From NCBI RefSeq assembly GCF_003234445.2, contig NZ_CP126269.1, forward strand, positions 620,001 through 684,000: DNA of 64,000 nt. Direction: 5' to 3'. Shown here one piece after another: positions 54,571 through 61,701 of this stretch; positions within the stretch are counted from its first letter, which is position 1; the number at the start of each line of letters is the position of its first letter. The notes under the pieces were generated by a model that ran no database searches, was not told the origin of the DNA, and was given only the letters and a program-made list of their open reading frames with translations. A program made the translations under genes and the position numbers. Source of the DNA: Curtobacterium sp. MCLR17_036 (GTDB taxonomy: Bacteria > Actinomycetota > Actinomycetes > Actinomycetales > Microbacteriaceae).

Positions 54571-54840
54571 CCCCGGCCGTGGGTCGCGGCGGTGTCCCCC
54601 CTCCCTGCCGCGATCCGCGACCGGCTTTCCCCCTCTCCCGCTCGAGCACCCCGCCGAGCGGCCCTGTTTCTTCTGACGTGCTCATCCCCGTCCGCCGTCT
54701 TTCTTGGAGCCTGCCTGTGCCCCAGCAGCACCCCCACACCCCCACTGCAACGCCGCTGACGCGCCGCGAAGCCCTCGCCGCAGAACGCGCCACACACCCC
54801 CGCTCCGCGGACGCCCCGCATCCGCCGGACCCCCGCTGTC

Positions 54841-55647
54841 GTGAGTCGGCCGCCGCTGCCCGCCGTGACGGTGGCCGCGCCGGCTCCGACGCGGACGTTC
54901 CGATCCCGGGCGCTGGCGGCGATTCCGCTGACCGGTGCTGCTGCGGCGATGGCGCTGTTCACCGCCGCGGCGCTTCCCGCGCAGGCATCTACCGGCCCCG
55001 CCGTCACCGTGCCCGGCGGCACCCCGTCCGCTACCGGGCAGAGCTTCACCGCGACCGGGCTGACCGTGACCGTTGACCGGGACGGCTACACCGTCACCAA
55101 GCCCGCCGTGAAGCCCGTGATCACCAAGACGACCACCAGCACCACGAACAGCGCCACAGCAGCGGCAGGTAGCACGGCTGCAGTCGCGCCCACCGGGACG
55201 ATCGTGAACACCGGCGCCGGCGATATCCGCTGGCCCGTCGCCGGCAGCATCCGGGTCAGCTCCCCGTTCGGCCCCCGCCTCGCCCCGTGCGCGGCGTGCT
55301 CGTCGATCCACCAGGGCGCCGACATCACCCCCGGCGCCGGCACCCCCATCGGCGCCGTCGCCGCCGGCACCGTCCGAATCTCGGGCACCCACCCGGAGTA
55401 CGGCCAGTACGTCATCATCGACCATCAGATCGACGGTCAGACCATCTCCACCCTCTACGCGCACATGATCTTCGGCTCGTCACCGCTGCATGCCGGGCAG
55501 AGCGTCGCCGTCGGGCAGCTCGTCGGCCTCGTCGGCAACACCGGCGCCAGCACCGGCGCCCACCTGCACCTGCAGGTCATGCTCGGCAGCAGCACCCCAA
55601 TCGACCCCATTGCCTGGCTTACAACGAATGCCGGGCGCACCTTGTGA
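54841..55647 (+). CDS. M23 family metallopeptidase (probable frameshift at the N-terminus)
   Basis: The frame from GTG 54841 (268 residues) contains a helix/signal (ALAAIPLTGAAAAMALF, cleavage LPAQA), a Thr/Ala-rich linker and a LytM domain with HQGADITPGAGTPI and GAHLHLQV, the zinc ligands. It would cleave peptidoglycan cross-links outside the cell. The usual N-terminal extension (TPLTRREALAAERA) is encoded just upstream in another frame from GTG 54717, behind GGAG. The gene therefore appears to carry a 1-nt frameshift near 54795-54815. In the main frame a stop lies at 54757-54759. A sequencing error or a shortened functional protein are both possible. Confidence 0.75.
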   Translation: MSRPPLPAVTVAAPAPTRTFRSRALAAIPLTGAAAAMALFTAAALPAQASTGPAVTVPGGTPSATGQSFTATGLTVTVDRDGYTVTKPAVKPVITKTTTSTTNSATAAAGSTAAVAPTGTIVNTGAGDIRWPVAGSIRVSSPFGPRLAPCAACSSIHQGADITPGAGTPIGAVAAGTVRISGTHPEYGQYVIIDHQIDGQTISTLYAHMIFGSSPLHAGQSVAVGQLVGLVGNTGASTGAHLHLQVMLGSSTPIDPIAWLTTNAGRTL

Positions 55648-55768
55648 GCGGCGCCCACTCAGCCCGCTCCGCGGCAACCATCCGATCGCGCGCCGACGAT
55701 CGCCTCCGGGCCGGCGGCAGCGTTGTGGAGAGCCGGCCGGCTGCACGTCGCCGATCATCGGTCGATAC

Positions 55769-55792
55769 CGATATGATCGTCGTATGACGATC
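55769..55792. promoter_or_regulatory. CmtR-type operator upstream of cadD
   Basis: Core GATCGTCGTATGACGATC (55775-55792) has perfect 7-bp arms with centre GTAT. It matches the site at 57823-57846 in 20 of 24 positions, and lies 54 bp before cadD. Confidence 0.65.
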
Positions 55793-55845
55793 ACTTGCCG
55801 GATGATGGTTCCCGTGTCTCGGCCGCCGCTTGTTGAGTCGAACCG

Positions 55846-56460
55846 ATGATCGGCACGATTGCGGCGGCGGTGGGTCTCTTTGCTGCCACCAACATCGATG
55901 ACGTCGTGGTCCTGACGGTTCTGTTCCTTGCATCGACGCGTGGAACGTTGCCGGGGTGGAAGGTCGTCGTCGGTCAGTACGCCGGCTTCATCGCCCTCGT
56001 CGCGATCAGTGTCCTCACTGCTGCGGGGCTCACCATCGTTCCGGACAAGTGGGTGGGACTGCTGGGGCTCATCCCCCTGGGTATTGGTCTGGTGGGGTTG
56101 GTCCGTGCTCTGCGACGACGCGGTGATGACGACGACGATGACGACGACTCGGCAGTGCGCGCCGGCGGGGTCCTCGGAGTCGCCGGGATCACCATCGCCA
56201 ACGGCGCCGACAACATCTCCCTCTACACGCCGGTGTTCCGGACGACCCCGATCCCGGACACCGTGGTCACGATTGCGGTGTTCCTCGTGCTCGTCGCGGT
56301 GTGGTGCCTCGTGGCTCGCTTCGTGGGGACGAACAAGACCGTCACGGAAGCCCTCGAGAAGATCGAGCACTGGCTCGTGCCCGCCGTGTTCACGGGCCTG
56401 GGCCTCTACATCCTGATCGAGTCCGGCGTGATCGTGCGCCTCATCGACGTGCTCTCGTGA
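55846..56460 (+). CDS. cadD: Cadmium resistance transporter CadD-like
   Basis: A 204-residue membrane protein with five helices from ATG 55846. The N-terminus FAATNIDDVVVLTVLFLAS and ITIANGADNISLYTPVF carry the acidic N-x-D-D and N-x-A-D motifs of the CadD/LysE-like family, and an Asp-rich loop (GDDDDDDDDSAVR) faces the cytoplasm. It confers cadmium (sometimes zinc) resistance by efflux or sequestration. First gene of a cadD-lspA-ccdA chain with 4-nt overlaps. Confidence 0.87.
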   Translation: MIGTIAAAVGLFAATNIDDVVVLTVLFLASTRGTLPGWKVVVGQYAGFIALVAISVLTAAGLTIVPDKWVGLLGLIPLGIGLVGLVRALRRRGDDDDDDDDSAVRAGGVLGVAGITIANGADNISLYTPVFRTTPIPDTVVTIAVFLVLVAVWCLVARFVGTNKTVTEALEKIEHWLVPAVFTGLGLYILIESGVIVRLIDVLS

Positions 56461-56972
56461 GAGCAAGCATCCGAGTGGTCGTGGTGCTGCTGATCGCCGC
56501 GGCCGCGCTCACCATCGACCAGCTCACCAAAGCGTGGGCACTGTCCGGCCTCGGCCCGTCGCGCACAATTGAGCTGGCTCCGGGTGCGACCCTCCAGCTC
56601 GTGTTCAACCCAGGCGTCGCTTTCAGCCTCGGCAGCGAGATGGGGCCGCCGCTCGCACTCGGCATCATCGCCCTGACGTTGTGCCTGGCAACGTGGGCAG
56701 TCGTGCGCGCCGTGCGCGGCGCCGACATGCTCGCCACTGGGCTGATGAGCGTCGCCGTCGGCGGCGCCGCAGGCAACCTCTGGGACCGCATCACCCGCGC
56801 CGAGTCCGGGCCACTCACCGGCGAAGTCGTCGACTTCATCAACATCGACTGGTTCGCCATCTTCAACGTCGCCGACATCTTCGCCACCCTGGGGATCGCC
56901 GGATTCGCGATCCGCTTCCTGATGCCGGGCAGGCACAAGGACGAGCCCGCGCCCACGGAGCGATCAGCGTGA
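56457..56972 (+). CDS. lspA: Signal peptidase II (lipoprotein signal peptidase)
   Basis: A 171-residue, four-helix aspartyl protease from GTG 56457, overlapping cadD by 4 nt. Catalytic aspartates are D126 in EVVDFINI and D140 in FNVADIFA, and NPGVAFSL and GAAGNLWDR are the other LspA blocks. It cleaves signal peptides of diacylglyceryl-modified lipoproteins. A second lspA outside this island is expected in the chromosome, so this is an accessory copy linked to metal resistance, where DUF305-type lipoproteins are present. Confidence 0.92.
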   Translation: MRASIRVVVVLLIAAAALTIDQLTKAWALSGLGPSRTIELAPGATLQLVFNPGVAFSLGSEMGPPLALGIIALTLCLATWAVVRAVRGADMLATGLMSVAVGGAAGNLWDRITRAESGPLTGEVVDFINIDWFAIFNVADIFATLGIAGFAIRFLMPGRHKDEPAPTERSA

Positions 56973-57706
56973 ACGGGAACCCCTTCGCGGAAGCGATCCT
57001 CAGCGGACAGCTCCTGATCGCCGTGCCGGTCGCACTCCTGGCCGGGCTGGTGTCCTTCCTCTCACCATGCGTCCTCCCACTCGTCCCCGGGTACCTCGGC
57101 TTCATCGGCGGTGTCGCAGAGCAACGCCGCCGCAGCACGCTCACCCTGGGCGTGCTCCTGTTCATCCTCGGCTTCACCGTCATCTTCGTCGCCTACGCCG
57201 CCGCATTCGGCGCCGCCGGCTTCTGGCTGATCCGCTGGCGCGACCTGCTCACGCAGATCCTCGGCGGCTTCGTCATCATCATGGGACTCGTGTTCATCGG
57301 CCGCTTCGGGATCCTGCAGCGCACCCTCAAACCACGATGGAAACCGGCCACCGGCATCGCCGGCGCACCCCTGCTCGGGATCGTGTTCGGGCTCGGCTGG
57401 ACCCCCTGCCTTGGCCCGACCCTCACCGCGATCAACCTGCTGAGCCTGCAAGCCGCGAGCACCTGGAACGGCGTCCTGCTCGGCATCGCCTACTGCCTCG
57501 GACTCGGCATCCCCTTCCTCCTCCTCGCCCTTGGAACCACCTGGGCCACCACCGCGATCAGCCGCGTTAAACGGCACCTACGGACCGTGAACCTGATCGG
57601 TGGTGGCACGCTGATCCTCATCGGTGTCCTCATGGTCACCGGACTGTGGTCATCGCTGATGTACACGGTCGGCGCACACATCGGCCAGTACGTCACGCTC
57701 CTCTAA
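56969..57706 (+). CDS. ccdA: CcdA-like thiol-disulfide interchange membrane protein
   Basis: A 245-residue six-helix protein from GTG 56969, overlapping lspA by 4 nt. The redox cysteine pair lies in the first and fourth helices as SPCVLPLVPGYL and WTPCLGPTL, the DsbD-beta/CcdA hallmark. It moves electrons from cytosolic thioredoxin to extracytoplasmic thiols. In this context it may keep metal-binding cysteines of exported proteins reduced. Confidence 0.9.
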   Translation: MNGNPFAEAILSGQLLIAVPVALLAGLVSFLSPCVLPLVPGYLGFIGGVAEQRRRSTLTLGVLLFILGFTVIFVAYAAAFGAAGFWLIRWRDLLTQILGGFVIIMGLVFIGRFGILQRTLKPRWKPATGIAGAPLLGIVFGLGWTPCLGPTLTAINLLSLQAASTWNGVLLGIAYCLGLGIPFLLLALGTTWATTAISRVKRHLRTVNLIGGGTLILIGVLMVTGLWSSLMYTVGAHIGQYVTLL

Positions 57707-57822
57707 CACCCAGGTGCAGCCCGCTGCAACGCATGGTCGACGGCGGCATCCCCATGGTCACGATCGAGCAAGCACCGCCCCAGAACCAATGGCCGACCTT
57801 GAACGCACGAACCGCGCTACGC

Positions 57823-57846
57823 CGATATCATCGGCATATGCCGATC
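57823..57846. promoter_or_regulatory. CmtR-type operator overlapping the ArsR start
   Basis: CGATATCATCGGCATATG followed by CCGATC; core ATCGGCATATGCCGAT (57830-57845) is a perfect palindrome. It covers the ArsR ATG at 57838, so repression would act on a leaderless or very short-leader transcript. Confidence 0.65.
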
Positions 57847-58185
57847 GTAGAAGCGCGGGGCGATCTTGCCGCGGTATCGCTGTTCCACTCTCTCGCAGAC
57901 CCGACCCGGCTGCGCATCCTGCGCCGACTCCGCCACGGGGAAGCTCGCGTGAGCGACCTCGTCGCGGAGCTCGGTCTTGCCCAATCGACCCTCTCCGAGC
58001 ACGTCGCGTGCCTTCGCGACTGCGCACTCGTGGAGGGGCGGGCGCAGGGCCGGCAAGTGTTCTACAGCCTCGCCCGTCCGGAGTTGATGGACCTCCTCGA
58101 GTCCGCGGAGACACTGCTGCAGGCCACCGGCTACCAAGTCGATCTCTGCGGCACCTATGGCTCGGACGCGAGGGCTGGCGAATGA
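57838..58185 (+). CDS. cmtR: ArsR-family Cd/Pb sensor (CmtR-like)
   Basis: A 115-residue winged helix from ATG 57838. Cysteines C58 and C62 (HVACLRDC) in the recognition helix and C104 near the C-terminus (VDLCGTYG) match the Cys-57/61/102 Cd(II) site of mycobacterial CmtR in spacing. LAQSTLSEHVACLRD is the DNA-reading helix. It overlaps the cation-efflux gene by 4 nt and sits on its own operator, whose twin precedes cadD. The symbol reflects ligand spacing, not a database hit. Confidence 0.8.
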   Translation: MPIVEARGDLAAVSLFHSLADPTRLRILRRLRHGEARVSDLVAELGLAQSTLSEHVACLRDCALVEGRAQGRQVFYSLARPELMDLLESAETLLQATGYQVDLCGTYGSDARAGE

Positions 58186-58820
58186 GCACGCTCACCGAAA
58201 CCGAAACGGAGCAGCTCACCCGACGAGGGCTCCGCCTCGCGCAGTTCACCGTCGCATACAACGTCCTCGAAGGAATCGTCGCCATCACGGCTGGGATCGC
58301 CGCGGGACTCGTTTCCGTCATCGGGTTCGGTATCGACTCCGGAATCGAATCGATCGTCGCCGTGCTGGTGGGCATCCGCCTCGCCGCCAGGCTCCGCCAC
58401 GGCGAAGCGGACGAGGGTAAGGAGCGACGCACGTTGAAGTTCGTCGCCGTGACGTTCTTCCTCCTCGCCGCCTACGTCGTGATCGATGGCATCCGCAGCC
58501 TGATCACCCACGAAACACCGGAGACCTCCCCGGTCAGCATCGTGCTGCTGGTCCTCTCGATCATCGTCATGCCGGTCCTCGCCGCACTCAAGACCCGAGT
58601 CGGCAAGAAGCTCGACGACCCGCTCATCCTCGCCGACGCGGCAGAAACTCGAATCTGTGTCCTCCTCAGCGTCGCGACCCTCATCGGACTCCTCCTCTAC
58701 ACCCTCACCGGCGCAGCCTGGCTCGACCCCGTTGCAGGATTCGTCATCGCCCTCTTCGCCATCCACGAAGGACGCGAGGCGTGGGAAGGCGAACTCGTGG
58801 AAGACGACGATGACGACTAA
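58182..58820 (+). CDS. Cation diffusion facilitator-like efflux protein
   Basis: A 212-residue membrane protein from ATG 58182. Six helices; VSVIGFGIDSGIESIVAVLVGIRLA carries the D-S-x-I-E-S motif of CDF transporters and DPVAGFVIALFAIHEG the second metal site (DPxxG). The C-terminal cytoplasmic domain of full-length CDFs is missing; the protein ends in an acidic EDDDDD tail. It expels Zn/Cd/Co from the cytosol. Translationally coupled to the sensor. Confidence 0.88.
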   Translation: MSTLTETETEQLTRRGLRLAQFTVAYNVLEGIVAITAGIAAGLVSVIGFGIDSGIESIVAVLVGIRLAARLRHGEADEGKERRTLKFVAVTFFLLAAYVVIDGIRSLITHETPETSPVSIVLLVLSIIVMPVLAALKTRVGKKLDDPLILADAAETRICVLLSVATLIGLLLYTLTGAAWLDPVAGFVIALFAIHEGREAWEGELVEDDDDD

Positions 58821-58934
58821 AGCGACCGCCTCATAGCGACACCGAATGCCGCCCAAAAGCCGACACCAAGCGCAGCTGCTCACACTCAGATGACTGGGCT
58901 GCTCACACACCCTGGCGTTCCGTCGGAACGGACG

Positions 58935-58949
58935 GTTGTAGCGGAATCG
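58935..58949. repeat. 15-bp direct repeat, right copy
   Basis: GTTGTAGCGGAATCG is identical to 41471-41485, in the same orientation. Here it is followed by TTCG and an imperfect inverted copy (TATTCGCTACAC), forming a hairpin next to the uracil-DNA glycosylase stop. The 115 bp to its left, 58821-58934, hold no gene. Confidence 0.6.
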
Positions 58950-58959
58950 TTCGTATTCG

Positions 58960-59544
58960 CTACACCGGTCGCTTCAGTGCGGCAAGCTGGAGTGCTTGCA
59001 CGGAACGTCGTTGTTGTTCCGCGCGGTGGCGGCCGTTGGCGGGAGAGGGGTGTGGCGCCGCGATGACGGGTATGAGTCTGGGGTGCTCGTCCAGGGTGAG
59101 ATGCCGCATGACTCCGTCAAGGGCAACGGTCCCGTAAGTGACGATGGCGTCGAGCACGGGGAGCGCCTCGAGCAAAGCTCCGAGGGCGCGTCGCCCCTCG
59201 TCGATGTCCGCAGGTCGTACGCGGCCGGGGACTTCCCAGGGGATGAGGTTCCAGCGGAGGTACTCGTTGCGTGCGAGTCCGGACTCGATGCGGGCTGCGC
59301 GGAACGCGGCCGCGGTCGGGCCCGGGTTGTCCTCGCTGCAGACCGCCGCGTGCGCGGCGGCAATGGTCTGCGGGCCGGGCGACTGCATGAGGACCAGCAC
59401 GCGGCTTGATGTGCCGCCGGATCGTGGGTCGAAGCTCGGGACGAACCGTCGCGAGCCGTCCGGTGCGGTGCGCCATGTCTCGGCGAGGGCGTTCAGCGAT
59501 CGAACGTCCGCGAGCTCGTCCGCGAGCTCCTCGGCGGTGCTCAC
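58960..59544 (-). CDS. Uracil-DNA glycosylase superfamily protein
   Basis: A 194-residue protein from GTG 59544, overlapping the transporter stop by 4 nt. The UDG-fold signatures are SRVLVLMQSPGPQTI (motif A-like catalytic loop), YLRWNLIPWEV and APHPSPANG (motif B with H-P-S). It may excise deaminated bases, or be one of the many non-excising homologues. The context with a TDT transporter gives no clue. Moderate confidence in the family, low in the substrate. Confidence 0.75.
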   Translation of the reverse strand: MSTAEELADELADVRSLNALAETWRTAPDGSRRFVPSFDPRSGGTSSRVLVLMQSPGPQTIAAAHAAVCSEDNPGPTAAAFRAARIESGLARNEYLRWNLIPWEVPGRVRPADIDEGRRALGALLEALPVLDAIVTYGTVALDGVMRHLTLDEHPRLIPVIAAPHPSPANGRHRAEQQRRSVQALQLAALKRPV

Positions 59545-60704
59545 GCCGGCTGTGGCGGTGCCAGGAGGGTGCCTCGGATGACGGAGCCGTGGAAGGTGCG
59601 GACGGCAACGGTGATCCACGCGGCGACGAGGCCGACGTAGTAGACAACTGCGAGGACGGCGACGACGGTGAGTCCGGAGTGCAGGGCCAGGCCGTTCAGG
59701 CCGGTGACGCAGGTCCCGACGGGGAACGTGAAGGACCACCAGGTCAGGCTGAACGGCAAGTGCTCTCGGGCAGTGCGGATGGTGATCGCGAGGGCGATGA
59801 CGGTCCACAGCAGCGCGAAGCCGAGCATCGCGAACCCGTACACCAGCGCCACGACCAGCAGGGCATGCGCGGTACTCGCATCGACAACGGTGGGGGCGTT
59901 CGATGCGAGGAGGTTCACGGCGGTGATCGACTGTCCGACCGGCCCGAGGACGATCCACAGAGTCGGGACCATGCCCGCGGCGCCGACCTTGTGCTGCGCG
60001 AGACGGTTCCAGATCAGCGTGATCACCACCAGCGACGTGATGAGGCTGAGGCCGAAGAAGCCGTAGCAGGACCACAGCAGCGTCTCCCGCGCCTGCCCGG
60101 CGGGAGCGTACGGCAGCAGGAGCGCACCGGTGGAGGCGGACACCATCGGCGGGACGATCGGCATCAGCCAACCGCCGAACGCGGAGTCGGGCGTGTTCTC
60201 GTGGCGGGTGAACGCCAGGTACGGCACGAGCACTGCCGTGAGCAGTCCTCCGATGGTGCCGATGCTCCAGAGCACCCAGTCGACGGTGACGGCAGCCGGG
60301 AGGCCGATCCAGTCCTTGCCGAGCAGGATCGTTCCGGCACCAACGGTGAGGAACGCCATCGGCGGTGCCCCGTAGAAGTGGGAGATGACCGGGTGCAGGT
60401 GGTGCTTCGCTGCGGTGCTCCGGTAGCGGATCCAGTGCAGCACCGTCGCGATCGTGAGGGCGACGAGCAGGACCGCGGCGATCGCCCATACGACCGTCGC
60501 CGCAGTGCGCAGACCTGGGAACTGCAGCGGCAACGACGCAGCCGCGACGGCGACGATCCCGGTCCCCATGATCGATGCGAACCAGTTCGGGGTCAGGTTC
60601 GACACGATCAGCCCGGGCCGCTCCAACTCCCGGAACAACCGCCGTTCTTGCACACCATGCTCGGAACGTGCGGGTGCGGGTGCATGGGCGAGGTGAGCGG
60701 ACAT
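59541..60704 (-). CDS. TDT-family transporter (TehA/Mae1 type)
   Basis: A 387-residue protein with ten helices from ATG 60704. TPNWFASIMGTGIVAVAAASLP at the N-terminus is the TDT family start (P-x-W-F-x-S-x-M-G-T-G), and WWSFTFPVGTCVTGL the conserved second block. The family transports tellurite-related anions, sulfite or C4-dicarboxylates, or acts as an anion channel. Divergent from a LysR gene with a T-N11-A box, so probably anion- or acid-regulated. Overlaps the UDG-like gene. Confidence 0.85.
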   Translation of the reverse strand: MSAHLAHAPAPARSEHGVQERRLFRELERPGLIVSNLTPNWFASIMGTGIVAVAAASLPLQFPGLRTAATVVWAIAAVLLVALTIATVLHWIRYRSTAAKHHLHPVISHFYGAPPMAFLTVGAGTILLGKDWIGLPAAVTVDWVLWSIGTIGGLLTAVLVPYLAFTRHENTPDSAFGGWLMPIVPPMVSASTGALLLPYAPAGQARETLLWSCYGFFGLSLITSLVVITLIWNRLAQHKVGAAGMVPTLWIVLGPVGQSITAVNLLASNAPTVVDASTAHALLVVALVYGFAMLGFALLWTVIALAITIRTAREHLPFSLTWWSFTFPVGTCVTGLNGLALHSGLTVVAVLAVVYYVGLVAAWITVAVRTFHGSVIRGTLLAPPQPA

Positions 60705-60723
60705 GCACCCAGCGTGCGCGTGT

Positions 60724-60740
60724 TTCCCATGGTTCGGGAA
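60724..60740. promoter_or_regulatory. LysR-type T-N11-A box
   Basis: TTCCCATGGTTCGGGAA: 5-bp arms TTCCC/GGGAA around 7 nt in the 70-bp space between the divergent TDT transporter and LysR genes. It fits the T-N11-A consensus. Confidence 0.6.
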
Positions 60741-60774
60741 CGGCGAACTCGTTGGCGGGGCACAATGTTTGCTT

Positions 60775-61701
60775 GTGGCACTGCGACGGCTGACCGACCG
60801 GACCCTGGACCTCGACACTCTCGAGGTCCTCGTCCGCGTCGCGGAAACCGGTTCGTTGACCCGCGCGGCCGAAGTGTTGGGGGTGACACAGCAGGCGGTG
60901 TCTGCGCGACTGCGTGCCGCGGAGCAGGCGATCGGTCAGCCGCTGGCGCACCGGAGAGCATCCGGGACAGCTTTGACCGACGCCGGCCGGGTGGTGCTCG
61001 GTCTGGCCGTTCCGGTGTTGGAGGCGTCGCAGCGGCTCGAAGCAGGACTTGTCGCGCTTCGAGAACCGGCGGGATCCCTCGTGGTCGCAGCGTCGCAGAC
61101 GATCGCCGAACTCTTGCTTCCTGGATGGTTGCTCACCCACCGTGCTGCCGCGCCCGATGCGCCGGTCCGATTGATCGCGGGCAACTCCACCGCTGTGATC
61201 GACCTTGTTCGCTCCGGCGCTGCCGACGTCGGATTCACGGAGACCCCTGCTGCGCCACCTGACCTCTCCTCTCTGGTGGTCGACGAGGACGAACTCGTGG
61301 TTGTCGTCGCTCCGCACCATCCGTGGGCGCGGGCTTCGAGCATCACCGCGGATGACCTCGCGGAGACGCCGCTACTGCTCCGTGAGGAAGGGTCCGGCAC
61401 CCGCGCCACGGTCGAGGCGTGGCTCGACGATGCGGGCCGCACCCTCGTTCCGCCAGCGGCGGTACTGGAGACGACGGGCATCATCCGGGCCAACGCTCGA
61501 GCGGGCATCGCTCCGGCGGTGATGAGTCTCCGCACCGTCGGCAGGGACCTCGCCGACGGTGCCCTCGTCCGAGTGCCGCTGCTCGGCCCGCCGCTGATCC
61601 GGTCGCTGCGTGCGATCTGGTCGGGCCACCCCGGGCCTGCTGTCACGGCGTTTTTGGACACCGCTCGCAGCTCGAGTGCCGGTGGTCAGATCAGTCCGTA
61701 G
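60775..61701 (+). CDS. LysR-family transcriptional regulator
   Basis: A 308-residue regulator taken from GTG 60775; the upstream frame reads low-complexity and overlaps the divergent gene. The HTH is LVRVAETGSLTRAAEVLGVTQQAVSARLRAAEQ, followed by a two-lobed substrate domain (AASQTIAELLLPGWLL, VDEDELVVVVAPHHPWA). The T-N11-A box upstream suggests it controls itself and the TDT transporter. Its 3' end overlaps the convergent enolase gene by 16 bp. Confidence 0.88.
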   Translation: MALRRLTDRTLDLDTLEVLVRVAETGSLTRAAEVLGVTQQAVSARLRAAEQAIGQPLAHRRASGTALTDAGRVVLGLAVPVLEASQRLEAGLVALREPAGSLVVAASQTIAELLLPGWLLTHRAAAPDAPVRLIAGNSTAVIDLVRSGAADVGFTETPAAPPDLSSLVVDEDELVVVVAPHHPWARASSITADDLAETPLLLREEGSGTRATVEAWLDDAGRTLVPPAAVLETTGIIRANARAGIAPAVMSLRTVGRDLADGALVRVPLLGPPLIRSLRAIWSGHPGPAVTAFLDTARSSSAGGQISP

